DNA of 64,000 nucleotides from Novipirellula caenicola (GTDB lineage: Bacteria; Planctomycetota; Planctomycetia; Pirellulales; Pirellulaceae): positions 186,001 to 250,000 of the forward strand of contig NZ_BAABRO010000012.1 of the NCBI RefSeq assembly GCF_039545035.1. The letters run 5' to 3'. Made by a program: the position numbers and the translations under genes. Position 1 is the stretch's first letter. Each line of letters begins with the position of its first letter. Below the pieces are notes generated by a model. That model made no database searches and was not told where the DNA came from. It saw only the letters and a program-made list of their open reading frames with translations. This document shows positions 50,696 to 59,716 of the stretch, one piece after another.

Positions 50696-53600
50696 CAGCT
50701 GAACATCAAGCCTCCCGATTGGGAACGTTCGACGAGTCGCCTCGTGTTTTCTGCGGTCGCGATGATTGCTCGCTTCATATCGTCAGTGATGCCGTCGCCT
50801 GAGGAGGCGGGCAATCGCAGCGAGGCGGTTGTGCCCGATAACGCTGCATCGAACTCGCTTAGTGACTGACGCACCAAAGCGAGAGCTTCGTTAACAGCTG
50901 CGATGTCCAGCATTGGCTGTTCGATTGCCAATTCAGGCATTTCGAGCTTAACCGGCTCGGGGACGTCCGCGGGGACCGCGGCATCCGCCTTGTCAGGAAG
51001 CTCCAATTTAGGAGCGACGATGACTTCGCCAGCGTCCTTCACTGGTTCCAACCGGAGCTGCTCAAGTTTTCGGGCGCCACTTCCGAGCCCCAGTCCGAGC
51101 GTCTCAAAATCGCCGGCCGCGGCCGTTTGGGAGTCTTCCGTTTCAGGCCCCTTTGCAAAACCCTCAAGCGAATCCTTCGCCTCGCGATCGAGACCGAGTT
51201 TCAGATCCTTGGGGTTTGGCGGTTGCAGCTCAGTGTCATCGATGCCTGGAAGGTCGACGGGAGGAACATTCACATCGCCCGGTTTGGGAAGAGCCGTCGG
51301 TTGAGGTGGCACCGGCAGTGCATCTTCTGCTTTCGGCTTACCGTTCTCATCGGACGGCGCCGTGGCGTTGTTCGCACGTTCGACGGCGGCATCAAAATCG
51401 GCTTGTGCTGCAGCGATTTCCGCGTTTCGATCGTTGTCGCGGTCTACGGCTGTCGGCCGGCCCGCTTCTCGAGCGGCCTTGGATTCGGCACGAATTTGAT
51501 CCAGCGTTGCCTGGACACCCGCGGTCGTATCGTCAATCAGGTTTTGACGCGCTGCCTGAGCCGCGTCGTTTTCGCGAAACTGCCGCTGCTTGGTTTGATC
51601 GACAGCCGCGTTCTTAGCATCGGTCTCGGCATCGATCGCCCGCATATCCGCATTGATGTCCTGACCCTCGCGAGCCTCGCGACGTGCTTCGAGCTGAGCA
51701 GCGATGCCTTTTTGCATCTCGATGCGGTTGGCTTCGATCTGCTCTTTGCGTTTTGCACGACGTTGTTGCCGCTGGATAATCGCTTGTTGGCGCTGCTGTT
51801 CTTCGGCTGCATCGGCTGCTCGGGTGTCAGCGTCGATCTTTGCCATTTCAACATCGACGTTGATGTCATCGTCGAACAGTGCCTTCAGCTTGATCCAGGC
51901 TTTCTTCAGAAATCCTACGGTGGAGTTCCACATTGATTTCACCTGACCAACAAACACGGTCCAGGTGTCGGCCAAGTAGTCGACAGTTTCCACCCAGGCT
52001 TTTTCGACGCCGGCAAGGGCGTTGATCAACACGCCTCCTATCTGGACTGCAACATCGCCCGCGATATCAACGAGTTCGTGCAGTTTGAGAAACCCCTTCT
52101 TGAGGAAGCCGATCGTGTTGTTCCAGCCTTTTTGAACGGCTGAGGTGAGGATCGTCCAACCATCGGCCATGAATCCGAGCGTGTCGTTCCAGACGCCAGC
52201 GAGGCCCGATAATGCACCGATCAAAACATCGCCAATCGCATACGCCGAGTCTGCCCAGACATCGGAGATGTACTGAGTGAATTCGGCCCATTTTGCTTTC
52301 AAGAAAGTGGTGCCCGTAATCCACTGCAGTTTCAGGTAGGACCACAGCACATCGGCCGCCGCGGTGATGTCGCCGGCGGCTAGAGCGTTGGCGATCGCAC
52401 CAAAAGCGGCAAGTGTTTCCGCTTTGAGGACTTCGAAGACGCTGCCGAGATACTCGATCGCTTGGCCGGCGATGCCGGTGGAATACAGGAAATAGCCACC
52501 TAGCGCCGCGATGGCAGCGACGACTAGCCCCAACGGCGTGAACAACATCCCAACCGCGCTGACGATCACTCCGATGGAGGCACCAATGAAACTAAAGATG
52601 CTGGCCAATCCTCCGACGGCGAAGGATGCCGCAGCGGCAAACGAACCGAGAGTGAACAGTGCGGCGCCGATACCAATGATTGCGACCGCACTTGCCGCCG
52701 CAATTTTGACGATCTTTTGGTTCTTGTTGATCCACTCAATGACGCCGGACGCCGCGCGGCTGAACGCGTTGACCATGCTGGTGACGCTACCTTCGAGCGA
52801 TTCGCCGATCGTGATCGCCACACCCTCGATGGAGGATTTTAGAATGCGGAACGCTCCGCCCAGGCCGCCTTCCATCTCCTCGGATGTTTTGGCAGCGACC
52901 CCGCCTGCGTTTTGCAGTTCCTGGTAGAGTTTGCGGGTGTCGGCCACCGACTTGCCGATCGAACTGGCCGCAGTGATGCCTAACAAGCCGAAGACTTCGT
53001 TGAGTTTCTCGGCCTTCTCCGCCGTGCCCATGTTTTCGGTCGCTGCGGCAACTTCGCCGAGGATGTCGACCAACGAACGGGCGTTGCCCTTGGCATCTTT
53101 GGTGGTGACACCGAATGTGGTTTTAAACTTCTCAGATTCGGCGGCACTGATGGTGAGCAGCCGGCGCATCGCGTTACCGGCCGACGAACCTTGGATGCCC
53201 ATGTTGCCAAGTGTTCCGAGGATCGCCAACGTCTCTTCGAGATTCATGTTGGCGTCCGCAGCGACCGGGCCGGCGTACGACAATGCTTCGCCGAGAGACT
53301 CCACAGTGTTGAACGACCTATTGGCTGCGGCGGTCAGTCCGTCGGCGACGCGAGTGGCATCACCGGCTTCCATACTGAACTGACGGATTGTTGCCGCCAT
53401 GATGCCGGATGCCTGCGCCGCATCGGTGCCCGTCGCTCGAGCCATGTTCATCACGGCGGCAGTCATGCGTTCGATCTGTTCCGGCTTGAAACCAGCGCGA
53501 CCGAGTTCCGTCATTAGCGAAGCGACTTCGCTAGCGGAGTAGCTGGTTGTGGCTCCCAGCTTCTTAGCTGTATTGCGGAGCGACTCAAGCTGCGTTTCGG

Positions 53601-53838
53601 TCGCCTGAGTAATGGCGGCGACACCTCGCATGGCATCGTCGAAGTTCGAGAAGATGGCGACGCTGCCGGCCAGAGGGGCTGCGGCGGCAGTACCAAATCC
53701 CATCAGTTTCGCACCGAGCAATCGCGTCGATTGACCGAACGATTGCAAACGTTTTTGAGCCGATCGTAGGCCTTTGACGAATGCTGCGTCCTTCGTCAGC
53801 AATTCGACGTATGCAGCTCCGGCGCGGACTTGGGACAT
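50695..53838 (-). CDS. Phage tail tape measure protein
   Basis: 1047 aa. The N-half has the tape-measure core (MRGVAAITQATETQLESLRN, TSYSASEVASLMTELGRAGF, AEKLNEVFGLLGITAASSIG). A hydrophobic middle (AVAIIGIGAALFTLGSFAAA and FIGASIGVIVSAVGMLFTPL) and tandem W-N-x-F/T repeats (WNDTLGFMADGWTILTS, WNNTIGFLKKGFLKLHE, WNSTVGFLKKAWIKLKA) follow, then a charged coiled coil. Length would set tail length. It is on the same strand as the rest of the module. Confidence 0.9.
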   Translation of the reverse strand: MSQVRAGAAYVELLTKDAAFVKGLRSAQKRLQSFGQSTRLLGAKLMGFGTAAAAPLAGSVAIFSNFDDAMRGVAAITQATETQLESLRNTAKKLGATTSYSASEVASLMTELGRAGFKPEQIERMTAAVMNMARATGTDAAQASGIMAATIRQFSMEAGDATRVADGLTAAANRSFNTVESLGEALSYAGPVAADANMNLEETLAILGTLGNMGIQGSSAGNAMRRLLTISAAESEKFKTTFGVTTKDAKGNARSLVDILGEVAAATENMGTAEKAEKLNEVFGLLGITAASSIGKSVADTRKLYQELQNAGGVAAKTSEEMEGGLGGAFRILKSSIEGVAITIGESLEGSVTSMVNAFSRAASGVIEWINKNQKIVKIAAASAVAIIGIGAALFTLGSFAAAASFAVGGLASIFSFIGASIGVIVSAVGMLFTPLGLVVAAIAALGGYFLYSTGIAGQAIEYLGSVFEVLKAETLAAFGAIANALAAGDITAAADVLWSYLKLQWITGTTFLKAKWAEFTQYISDVWADSAYAIGDVLIGALSGLAGVWNDTLGFMADGWTILTSAVQKGWNNTIGFLKKGFLKLHELVDIAGDVAVQIGGVLINALAGVEKAWVETVDYLADTWTVFVGQVKSMWNSTVGFLKKAWIKLKALFDDDINVDVEMAKIDADTRAADAAEEQQRQQAIIQRQQRRAKRKEQIEANRIEMQKGIAAQLEARREAREGQDINADMRAIDAETDAKNAAVDQTKQRQFRENDAAQAARQNLIDDTTAGVQATLDQIRAESKAAREAGRPTAVDRDNDRNAEIAAAQADFDAAVERANNATAPSDENGKPKAEDALPVPPQPTALPKPGDVNVPPVDLPGIDDTELQPPNPKDLKLGLDREAKDSLEGFAKGPETEDSQTAAAGDFETLGLGLGSGARKLEQLRLEPVKDAGEVIVAPKLELPDKADAAVPADVPEPVKLEMPELAIEQPMLDIAAVNEALALVRQSLSEFDAALSGTTASLRLPASSGDGITDDMKRAIIATAENTRRLVERSQSGGLMFS

Positions 53839-53884
53839 GAAACGAGTCTGGTAGCTTTAGTCTGGAGACTGCAGGAAGAAGACA

Positions 53885-54115
53885 CTAAGACGACGGGGCG
53901 ACTTGTGCTTGAACGAACTTCGCACCAAGAAGAGTGGCAACCTGTTGGACGGTTGCCTGTGCCGGGACTGGTCTTGTCGCCGTGTAGGGATTGAAATCGT
54001 CGGGCTTGAACGGTTTTCGACGACGTCGGCGATCACGGTTGATTTCGGCGGTCAGTGCCATGACACTCGATGCGATGTTCCAGTCATGCCGTCGCCGAGC
54101 GTCGGCCATTTGCAT
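53885..54115 (-). CDS. Small tail-assembly-region protein
   Basis: 76 aa, basic (MQMADARRRHDWNIASSVMA, INRDRRRRRKPFKPDDFNPY). It overlaps the stop of the upstream gene by one base (54115) and lies directly before the tape measure. This is the place of the second tail assembly chaperone frame in many phages; a programmed frameshift product is possible but no slippery site was recognised. Confidence 0.62.
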   Translation of the reverse strand: MQMADARRRHDWNIASSVMALTAEINRDRRRRRKPFKPDDFNPYTATRPVPAQATVQQVATLLGAKFVQAQVAPSS

Positions 54116-54630
54116 TAGCTGGCGGAGGGTGAGTGGTCCGGGGTCGACTCCGACAATTCCGGCGAGTTCGACGACGATCCGTTCAACGTCGGCACCCCGA
54201 GTTTCCGTTCGAGGTCGCTGAGAAGCGTGTCCACCAGCTTCGGATCGTCCAGCCTGCGTTCGATCGCTTCCATTCCCCGAGTTTCGATCAACCGTTGTTT
54301 GTCGGCCGCCTTCCGCAGAAGACGGCGACGCGACTCCGGGAAGTAAGCAACTAGAGCGTCGACGACCGCTTTACAGGCTTCGTCGATTGCGTCGCCGGCC
54401 AGCCCTTCAGCAAATGCTTCATCGTCGACGTCTTGTTGGTCCGCTTGCGGTTTGCAGATTGCGAATAGGACGTCGCCTAACAACAGCGGGTCGCTGGACA
54501 ACTGCGTGATCAGATCCCCGTCGATGGCGTCCAACAAACGAACGTCGGTAAGTGCTTTGACGCGGCGAAGTGTGGTGTTGTCGATATCGACGATCCACAC
54601 GCGACCGCGGCGATCAATAAATTTTTGCAT
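54115..54630 (-). CDS. Probable tail assembly chaperone-position protein
   Basis: 171 aa: MQKFIDRRGRVWIVDIDNTT, then AVVDALVAYFPESRRRLLRK and a Ser-rich C-terminus. It is acidic-helical and placed between the tail tube and tape measure, as tail chaperones are. The family call rests on position and size only. Confidence 0.62.
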   Translation of the reverse strand: MQKFIDRRGRVWIVDIDNTTLRRVKALTDVRLLDAIDGDLITQLSSDPLLLGDVLFAICKPQADQQDVDDEAFAEGLAGDAIDEACKAVVDALVAYFPESRRRLLRKAADKQRLIETRGMEAIERRLDDPKLVDTLLSDLERKLGVPTLNGSSSNSPELSESTPDHSPSAS

Positions 54631-54748
54631 TAGTCCCCTGTCGCAATTGATTGACAGTTACATTGGTAGAGTTATCAAACTGTAGCGACGACATATCGTC
54701 GTTGCTTGGTTATCGCAGACGCATGTTTCAACCGACCCTGGTATAACG

Positions 54749-55147
54749 ATGGGCTACAACCTGTACATCACTCGGCGGAAGTATCATTTCGAGGAGGAGG
54801 GCCCATCCATCACCATTGACGAATGGCGAGCGTTCGTCGACGCTGATCCAGAGCTGAGTTTTAGTCACCGCGACGAAGCGCTCACTGCGATCTGGAATGG
54901 CAAGTGTGAGTACCCTGACCCGTGGTTTGCGTATTCCGAGGACTATGGTTCTATCGAAACTAAGAATCCGGACGTGCCTATCGTGAACAAGATGATCCAG
55001 ATGGCCGCGCGGCTCGACGCGAAGGTCCAGGGCGACGACGGTGAAATTTACAAGACGCCTAGCGAGACTTATTTCGAAGACGAAGATGACTTGAGCACAT
55101 CAACAATTCGTCCTTGGTGGCGACGATTGGCTCGTCTGTTCCAATGA
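54749..55147 (+). CDS. Rightward moron-like gene in the tail module
   Basis: 132 aa: MGYNLYITRRKYHFEEEGPS, then ITIDEWRAFVDADPELSFSH and PDPWFAYSEDYGSIETKNPD. The MGY-x-L-x-ITR start and the EW-xx-FVDADPEL segment resemble a widespread uncharacterised bacterial family. It is on the opposite strand to all structural genes, with its own upstream region (TATAAC just before the start), so it is probably an independently expressed passenger. Confidence 0.72.
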   Translation: MGYNLYITRRKYHFEEEGPSITIDEWRAFVDADPELSFSHRDEALTAIWNGKCEYPDPWFAYSEDYGSIETKNPDVPIVNKMIQMAARLDAKVQGDDGEIYKTPSETYFEDEDDLSTSTIRPWWRRLARLFQ

Positions 55148-55219
55148 AGCTATTGTCCGACATCGTTCTCAGATTGCTTGGCGGATACTCATCCGTTGCG
55201 GTGCGTCAAACGCCAGTTC

Positions 55220-55636
55220 TTACGTTCCGCTACCGGCCGGGACATTCATACCGTTACCAGACGAGGACTGGGTTGGCTTGAGCGTCACGTCGGCGGAGAC
55301 CACTTCTTCGAGGTTTTGGTTGACGTTGAAGGTCATGACTTCGCAGGTCAGTGTCAGTGAACCGCCGGCGTCACTGATGTCGACGTCGCAGGGCGTGCCA
55401 CTGCTCCAAAGCGTCTGAAGCATTGAGAACGAGGTGTCGCCATTCTTGTTGAGGACCGTGAACTCGATCGAGGCATCCTTTAGTGTGCCCACGGTGGCTC
55501 GCCAACCGTTGTTGTCACGAGTGCTCGCATCCGCTTCGGCTTTTTCGAGATTGACCGTCAAGTCTTTGACGTTCTTGATTTCGGCACCGTCGATGGTGAG
55601 CACTGCGTCGAGACCGAGAACTACTTCTGCTGACAT
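55220..55636 (-). CDS. Phage major tail tube-like protein
   Basis: 138 aa: MSAEVVLGLDAVLTIDGAEI, then KNVKDLTVNLEKAEADASTR and ASIEFTVLNKNGDTSFSMLQ. The small beta-rich fold and GlyAsn-rich C-terminus fit a tail tube subunit. It lies between the gp10-like and chaperone-position genes, as expected. Confidence 0.75.
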   Translation of the reverse strand: MSAEVVLGLDAVLTIDGAEIKNVKDLTVNLEKAEADASTRDNNGWRATVGTLKDASIEFTVLNKNGDTSFSMLQTLWSSGTPCDVDISDAGGSLTLTCEVMTFNVNQNLEEVVSADVTLKPTQSSSGNGMNVPAGSGT

Positions 55637-55653
55637 ATTGACCTTCTCTCGAT

Positions 55654-56211
55654 TTACTTGACGGAATCACGCCAGAACTTGGGTAGACGTGATTGGTTGG
55701 CTTGCAGGGCCGGTTTCATGAATGGACGTTTGGGATAACGTCGTGGCTTGTTTGCGCCGCGGCGTTCGTTTTCTTCCTCGACCAACCGTGTGGCACGATT
55801 GGCCTGGGCGACGGTTTGCAAAAGCGTGCGAACAAACTTGCCGGGTGCTGCCACGCGGATCGGACCGTGCTGGCCAACCCGGAAGCGGTGACGCTTCAGT
55901 TTGCGTCGCTTTGTGACAACACCGCCGAACTCGTGTAGGTTCCACAGGCGACCAGCGATTTCGTTGACCGGGCCTATTACTGCCTCTTCGCGGTCCCGAT
56001 TCACCTCGTAGCGAATCACGCGGCGCAGCATGCCGGTCTGCGTGTGTGGCGGCGAACCAGGACTCGACGGCTTCTTCCGTTTACGGATCGATCGCTTCGC
56101 GGTTATCCGAATGGTCGCGGCAGCATGACCAAGCGAGCGGAAGTTGGCGGATTGAACTTTCTTCTGGACTTTCGCTTGATCAAAATGGACCCGTGTTCGG
56201 ATCTGGATCAC
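55654..56211 (-). CDS. HK97 gp10-like tail completion protein
   Basis: 185 aa, very basic. KRSIRKRKKPSSPGSPPHTQ then GMLRRVIRYEVNRDREEAVI and GRLWNLHEFGG show the SPPGxPPxxxTGxLxxSI pattern and H-E-F-G of gp10-like proteins. The end NKPRRYPKRPFMKPALQANQ also fits (RPFMxPA). It overlaps the next gene by 4 bases. Confidence 0.83.
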   Translation of the reverse strand: MIQIRTRVHFDQAKVQKKVQSANFRSLGHAAATIRITAKRSIRKRKKPSSPGSPPHTQTGMLRRVIRYEVNRDREEAVIGPVNEIAGRLWNLHEFGGVVTKRRKLKRHRFRVGQHGPIRVAAPGKFVRTLLQTVAQANRATRLVEEENERRGANKPRRYPKRPFMKPALQANQSRLPKFWRDSVK

Positions 56212-56654
56212 TTCGCGAGCTCAAACGTCAACGTCAGCAAACTCGTGAATTGATTGAACTGCGTCCAGTGTTCGGTGGAGTACAGGACAGCGTTTTCCAC
56301 CTTCACACACCGAGCGGCGACGAAAGAGTTGAGCCGTTTCAATCGGAAGTAATCGGCGACTTCCTCGACGAAGAACACGAGCGGGTCGATTTCTTTGGCA
56401 TCTCCCTTGCTGAACTTCTTCTGGATGGCCACATCGATCGTCGCGTGAAATTTGTTGCTTACTCGATCGAGCGGCAAGTATTCGACCTCACGTGGCACCA
56501 CAGTAACGCGCAGCTCCTTCATGTCTTCGAGATCGAAGTTGGGAACATAGAGTCGTTGTGCAGCGAGGTTCTTTTTGCTGAAGTCGCCGGCGTTGATTTC
56601 AGCCACGACGCTGTCAGCAATTTGAATCACCGTTGCTGGTGTCGTTGTTGTCAT
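56208..56654 (-). CDS. Tail terminator-position protein
   Basis: 148 aa: MTTTTPATVIQIADSVVAEI, then LRVTVVPREVEYLPLDRVSN and IDPLVFFVEEVADYFRLKRL. Size, position and the 'VTVVP...I.V' pattern fit a tail terminator or minor tail protein. Overlaps both neighbours. Confidence 0.68.
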   Translation of the reverse strand: MTTTTPATVIQIADSVVAEINAGDFSKKNLAAQRLYVPNFDLEDMKELRVTVVPREVEYLPLDRVSNKFHATIDVAIQKKFSKGDAKEIDPLVFFVEEVADYFRLKRLNSFVAARCVKVENAVLYSTEHWTQFNQFTSLLTLTFELAK

Positions 56655-57031
56655 GTGATCGTGTCGACCAATTTGGTGTGAATGCGAAGTTTGATGCGAA
56701 AGGGATCGCTGTAGCGCCAGGGCGGTTCGTTACCAATGGACATCAGTTCGTACACGAACGTCGTATCGCCGTCGGCTTCCAAGATGCGATCACCGCGGCG
56801 AGGCCAGGTACCAATGTCGGACTGCAGCAGATCCTTCGTGTTGATCAGAAAGTCACGAACCTGGGCACGGGTGACGATGCCTTCGCCGTCGTCTTGTTCG
56901 TATTCCGACTTGCCGATCGTCGCCGATAGCTCAGCGGATAATTCTTCACGCTGATAGACAACGGTTCGCGATGCGTGCTTGTTCAACTTTTCCGCTAACC
57001 AAGACTGGCCTCGCTGAAGCATGTCGCTCAC
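56651..57031 (-). CDS. Head-tail joining/neck-like protein
   Basis: 126 aa: MSDMLQRGQSWLAEKLNKHA, then VVYQREELSAELSATIGKSE, then DRILEADGDTTFVYELMSIG and PWRYSDPFRIKLRIHTKLV. The W-R-x-SDP ending recalls head-tail joining proteins of the HK97 gp10/11 neighbourhood. Position supports this. Confidence 0.68.
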   Translation of the reverse strand: MSDMLQRGQSWLAEKLNKHASRTVVYQREELSAELSATIGKSEYEQDDGEGIVTRAQVRDFLINTKDLLQSDIGTWPRRGDRILEADGDTTFVYELMSIGNEPPWRYSDPFRIKLRIHTKLVDTIT

Positions 57032-57330
57032 GATTTGCTACTCGCCCGCGAATTTGCGGTGCGTTTCGTCTGCAGTAACGCAGCTGCCTTCTCGCCAAGT
57101 TCGTCACGCCACGCTTCATTTGCACGACGTTGATACTCATCCGAGATCGCCTCGGCTTCTTCGTGCAACTGTTGCTGCCGAAAATTGAGTTGGCGTGAGA
57201 ACGGATGAAGCGGACTGTTTCCTCCGCCCAGTGCGTTCCCGCCTCCGTCACGTTTCTTATTCGGCAGCAATGCCACGGCGAGGAGAACTAGAACAACTAC
57301 GGTTGCGATTCCTAGAATCATGAGCTTCAC
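57028..57330 (-). CDS. Small membrane protein in phage module
   Basis: 100 aa with one N-terminal membrane helix (MILGIATVVVLVLLAVALLP) followed by a Gly-rich linker and a charged helix (LHEEAEAISDEYQRRANEAW). It overlaps both neighbours. Unknown role, possibly with the next protein in the envelope. Confidence 0.62.
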   Translation of the reverse strand: MKLMILGIATVVVLVLLAVALLPNKKRDGGGNALGGGNSPLHPFSRQLNFRQQQLHEEAEAISDEYQRRANEAWRDELGEKAAALLQTKRTANSRASSKS

Positions 57331-58343
57331 ATGCCTCGCTTGATGAGAATGAATCCGAGTAGGATGATGGCGACAACGATCAGGGCGAGCGTGGCCAGTT
57401 CGCCGGCCCCGGCCCAGATCAAGGCGTTGCGACCGCCAAGATCGCGGTCAAATAGCCGGTCACGGTCGACGTCGCGGTCTCGGTCGAATGGACGCCAGTT
57501 ATCGTTTGGTTCGACAGGACAGTAGCCATCGGGACAATCCTGAGACGTGAGCTGTAGTGTCGGTGAGATTGCATCGTCCCACGAATAGCCGCGGGTTTTG
57601 AGAGCACCGGTCCGCTGAGCCTGACGGGTCTGTTGATAAAGCTCGTAACCGTGTCGCAGGTCGTCGTAAAGTTCGGCGGCGGTCGCGGGGAGCATCGTGT
57701 GTCCCGCCGCATGAACGTGTCCCCCATTTGCGTCCTGGAACAGCACCACAGGGAATTGGCCGACCGGCACGATCTCTTCGAACCGAGTTCGATACAGAGC
57801 ATTGCCGGACGTATAGACCTGGAATTCGCAGGCGGATTTCAGTTTGACAAGACGGCTGTCCCTGTTGAACCAATCCAACAACTGTTGACTCTTCGCGTCA
57901 GTGCCAACGAAGAGGGCAATCTGGTATTGCTTTCGGGCGGGTGCCGGTTTCGAGCTGGATGTCGGCGTTACCACGATCGGCGCTGGAACGGTTAAAGCCG
58001 CTGGCGAGTTCGCAGGAATTACTCGGTACGGACGCACGATTGGCGTTGTTGGAACGACACGGGATGGCACCGCAGTCGGAGGACAAGGGCGACACGGCTG
58101 GGTGAATTGTTGTTTCAACTCGCCCTGGGCCCCAAGGTTGACTCGCTGTGGTTCGTCCAGCTTTTCAATCTGACCCACTGATGGTGGTGCAACCGGGCGT
58201 GCCGGAGGCAGCTTCCATGTTGACTCTTGCGGTGGTGGTGCCGACGAAGTAATCGCGGTAAACACGACTCCTAGCAGCACCGCATGGATGACCGCCACGG
58301 CGATCAGACCCACGCTTAGTCGGATTCGGATTTCGTCTTTCAC
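57327..58343 (-). CDS. Membrane-anchored proline-rich protein with thioredoxin-like segment
   Basis: About 338 aa from the GTG at 58343 (KDEIRIRLSVGLIAVAVIHA), which overlaps the stop of the peptidase-like frame (58340). One membrane helix, then a Pro-rich stretch (APPPQESTWKLPPARPVAPP). Next is a domain KQYQIALFVGTDAKSQQLLD and FPVVLFQDANGGHVHAAGHT that looks thioredoxin-like without a CxxC. Another membrane helix (LALIVVAIILLGFILIKRGM) is at the end. Unusual among phage head genes. Confidence 0.62.
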   Translation of the reverse strand: MKDEIRIRLSVGLIAVAVIHAVLLGVVFTAITSSAPPPQESTWKLPPARPVAPPSVGQIEKLDEPQRVNLGAQGELKQQFTQPCRPCPPTAVPSRVVPTTPIVRPYRVIPANSPAALTVPAPIVVTPTSSSKPAPARKQYQIALFVGTDAKSQQLLDWFNRDSRLVKLKSACEFQVYTSGNALYRTRFEEIVPVGQFPVVLFQDANGGHVHAAGHTMLPATAAELYDDLRHGYELYQQTRQAQRTGALKTRGYSWDDAISPTLQLTSQDCPDGYCPVEPNDNWRPFDRDRDVDRDRLFDRDLGGRNALIWAGAGELATLALIVVAIILLGFILIKRGM

Positions 58344-58945
58344 TCGATGACCTCGTAACTTGGATATGGCAAAGAACTGGCGGGGTCTTCCAACACGGTC
58401 AACGCGAATCCGCCATAGCCCGCCCATAAACGAACGAATTGTTCACGGGGTGTCAGTTCAAACCGGCCGGGATAGTTGTTGTCCAGAATCGCTGCGTACT
58501 GGCGTCCATCGCGTTTGACCCAACCAACGAAGGTGCAGCAGTGAGCCGGCTTCCACCACAGGATTGCCCCACGGCGCGTTGCGGTGGCCCAGTCAAGGAA
58601 CCGCGGATCGGCTTTGACCGTCTAGCTGTAATCGATGTCCGCAGCATCGAGGCGGCTTCGCAGTCGCGAGTCCCACTCGCCGTCGCTGTACGTCGCCCGC
58701 CAACGTTCGCCGAGTTCGTACTCATTGAGCCAACGAAGATGATTGACCAGCGACGCATGGACGCAGCTGCCTTGGTTGAGCCGGCCAGTCCAGTTTCGCT
58801 GGTGAAGCTGCGTCGGAAGATTGGCTACAGGCTGTTCCGCTGGCGGTGCAGGAAGCGGCTTGACTTGCACCGGATGATCCGGCAAACATCCTGTGGCAAA
58901 CAGGAGCAATCCGGCTGCGATAAATGCACGCAGAAATCCTTTCAC
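58340..58945 (-). CDS. Lipoprotein with papain/C39-like peptidase layout, interrupted by an in-frame amber TAG
   Basis: GTG start at 58945 after GAGGA. A lipobox signal FLRAFIAAGLLLFATGC is followed by NQGSCVHASLVNHLRWLNEY, which looks like a catalytic-cysteine helix. At 58622-58624 the frame has TAG (codon 108). Directly after it the same frame continues for 93 codons with clear protein character: WWKPAHCCTFVGWVKRDGRQ, then ILDNNYPGRF and SYEVIE, ending in TGA at 58340. That part holds the expected His and Asn. The final stop overlaps the GTG of the next gene. Either the TAG is a mutation or it is read through. Confidence 0.68.
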
Positions 58946-58974
58946 GTGGTTTTCCTCTTCAAGATGAACGGGAC

Positions 58975-59301
58975 TTACTGCGTCAGCAGGACGCGAACAA
59001 TGGAGCTGCCCGGCGTCGCAGGCCGGATCGCTTTGCCAAGCAGCGGGTGACCGCCACTCGTCTTGACCACATGCCAGCTGGCGGTAGACCAATAAAGCCG
59101 AGTGCCGACGTCGATGTTGGTCGACGGGTCTTTCAGCACGTCAAAAACACCGCGAACAGAAAGTCCCCCGGTCTGACCGGCTGCAACGAAGAATTTCCTG
59201 ATCCCAACAAGTTCCCCCAGCACAACGATCGAACCAGCGGGTACATCATCCGCGGGGACGAAATCAATGGTCGAACCGTCGTGCAAGAAAGTTGCGGGCA
59301 T
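58975..59301 (-). CDS. DUF2190-like capsid-associated protein, copy 1
   Basis: 108 aa: MPATFLHDGSTIDFVPADDV, then GSIVVLGELVGIRKFFVAAG and LSVRGVFDVLKDPSTNIDVG. Pattern 'G..V.FVPA.DV.AG..V' then 'G....V.GVFD..K' is that of DUF2190 proteins, found beside phage capsid genes and thought to decorate the head. Confidence 0.8.
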   Translation of the reverse strand: MPATFLHDGSTIDFVPADDVPAGSIVVLGELVGIRKFFVAAGQTGGLSVRGVFDVLKDPSTNIDVGTRLYWSTASWHVVKTSGGHPLLGKAIRPATPGSSIVRVLLTQ

Positions 59302-59321
59302 CGCGAGTCAACTTCCTTTTG

Positions 59322-59654
59322 TTATTGGCTCAGACGCACACGCACGTTGTCATCGTCGGCGGCTGCGGCGAGCACCGCTTTGCCGAGCAACTTGTTTCCG
59401 GTAGCCGTCGTCTGCGGCTCGTTGCTTCCGTCGACATAGACCTTCTGACCGACGGTGAATGCAACGGCACTGGCGGGAGTCTTCGGAACGTCAAATACGC
59501 CTTCGACGGCGATCGCGCCAAGCGTGTCGGCTTTGATTGACCGCTTAGTGATGCCGACGAGATCGCCCTGCACCACGATTTCACCCATTGCGAGATCGGC
59601 GTCAGGCGTGTGATCGATCGCCGATCCGTCATAAACGAACTCTGCTGAAGACAT
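59322..59654 (-). CDS. DUF2190-like capsid-associated protein, copy 2
   Basis: 110 aa, paralogue of the preceding copy: FVYDGSAIDHTPDADLAMGE, IVVQGDLVGITKRSIKADTL, AIAVEGVFDVPKTPASAVAF, ending VRVRLSQ. It directly follows the capsid gene. Confidence 0.82.
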   Translation of the reverse strand: MSSAEFVYDGSAIDHTPDADLAMGEIVVQGDLVGITKRSIKADTLGAIAVEGVFDVPKTPASAVAFTVGQKVYVDGSNEPQTTATGNKLLGKAVLAAAADDDNVRVRLSQ

Positions 59655-59696
59655 GAAAACCTCAAATGGAAGTGAACTGGTTGGTTGCTAGGAAAG

Positions 59697-59714
59697 GTGG
59701 ATGCCTATCCCACG
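59697..59714. repeat. Half copy of intergenic repeat (gatgcctatcccacgg)
   Basis: The sequence 'gatgcctatcccacgg' matches the right half of the repeats at 31280-31336 and 32171-32227. It is located just before the capsid stop. Confidence 0.4.
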
Positions 59715-59716
59715 GC

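Noticed and set aside
53885-54630. Programmed frameshift joining the two tail-chaperone-position genes
   Set aside because: The genes overlap by one base, but no convincing slippery heptamer was found near the end of the first one.
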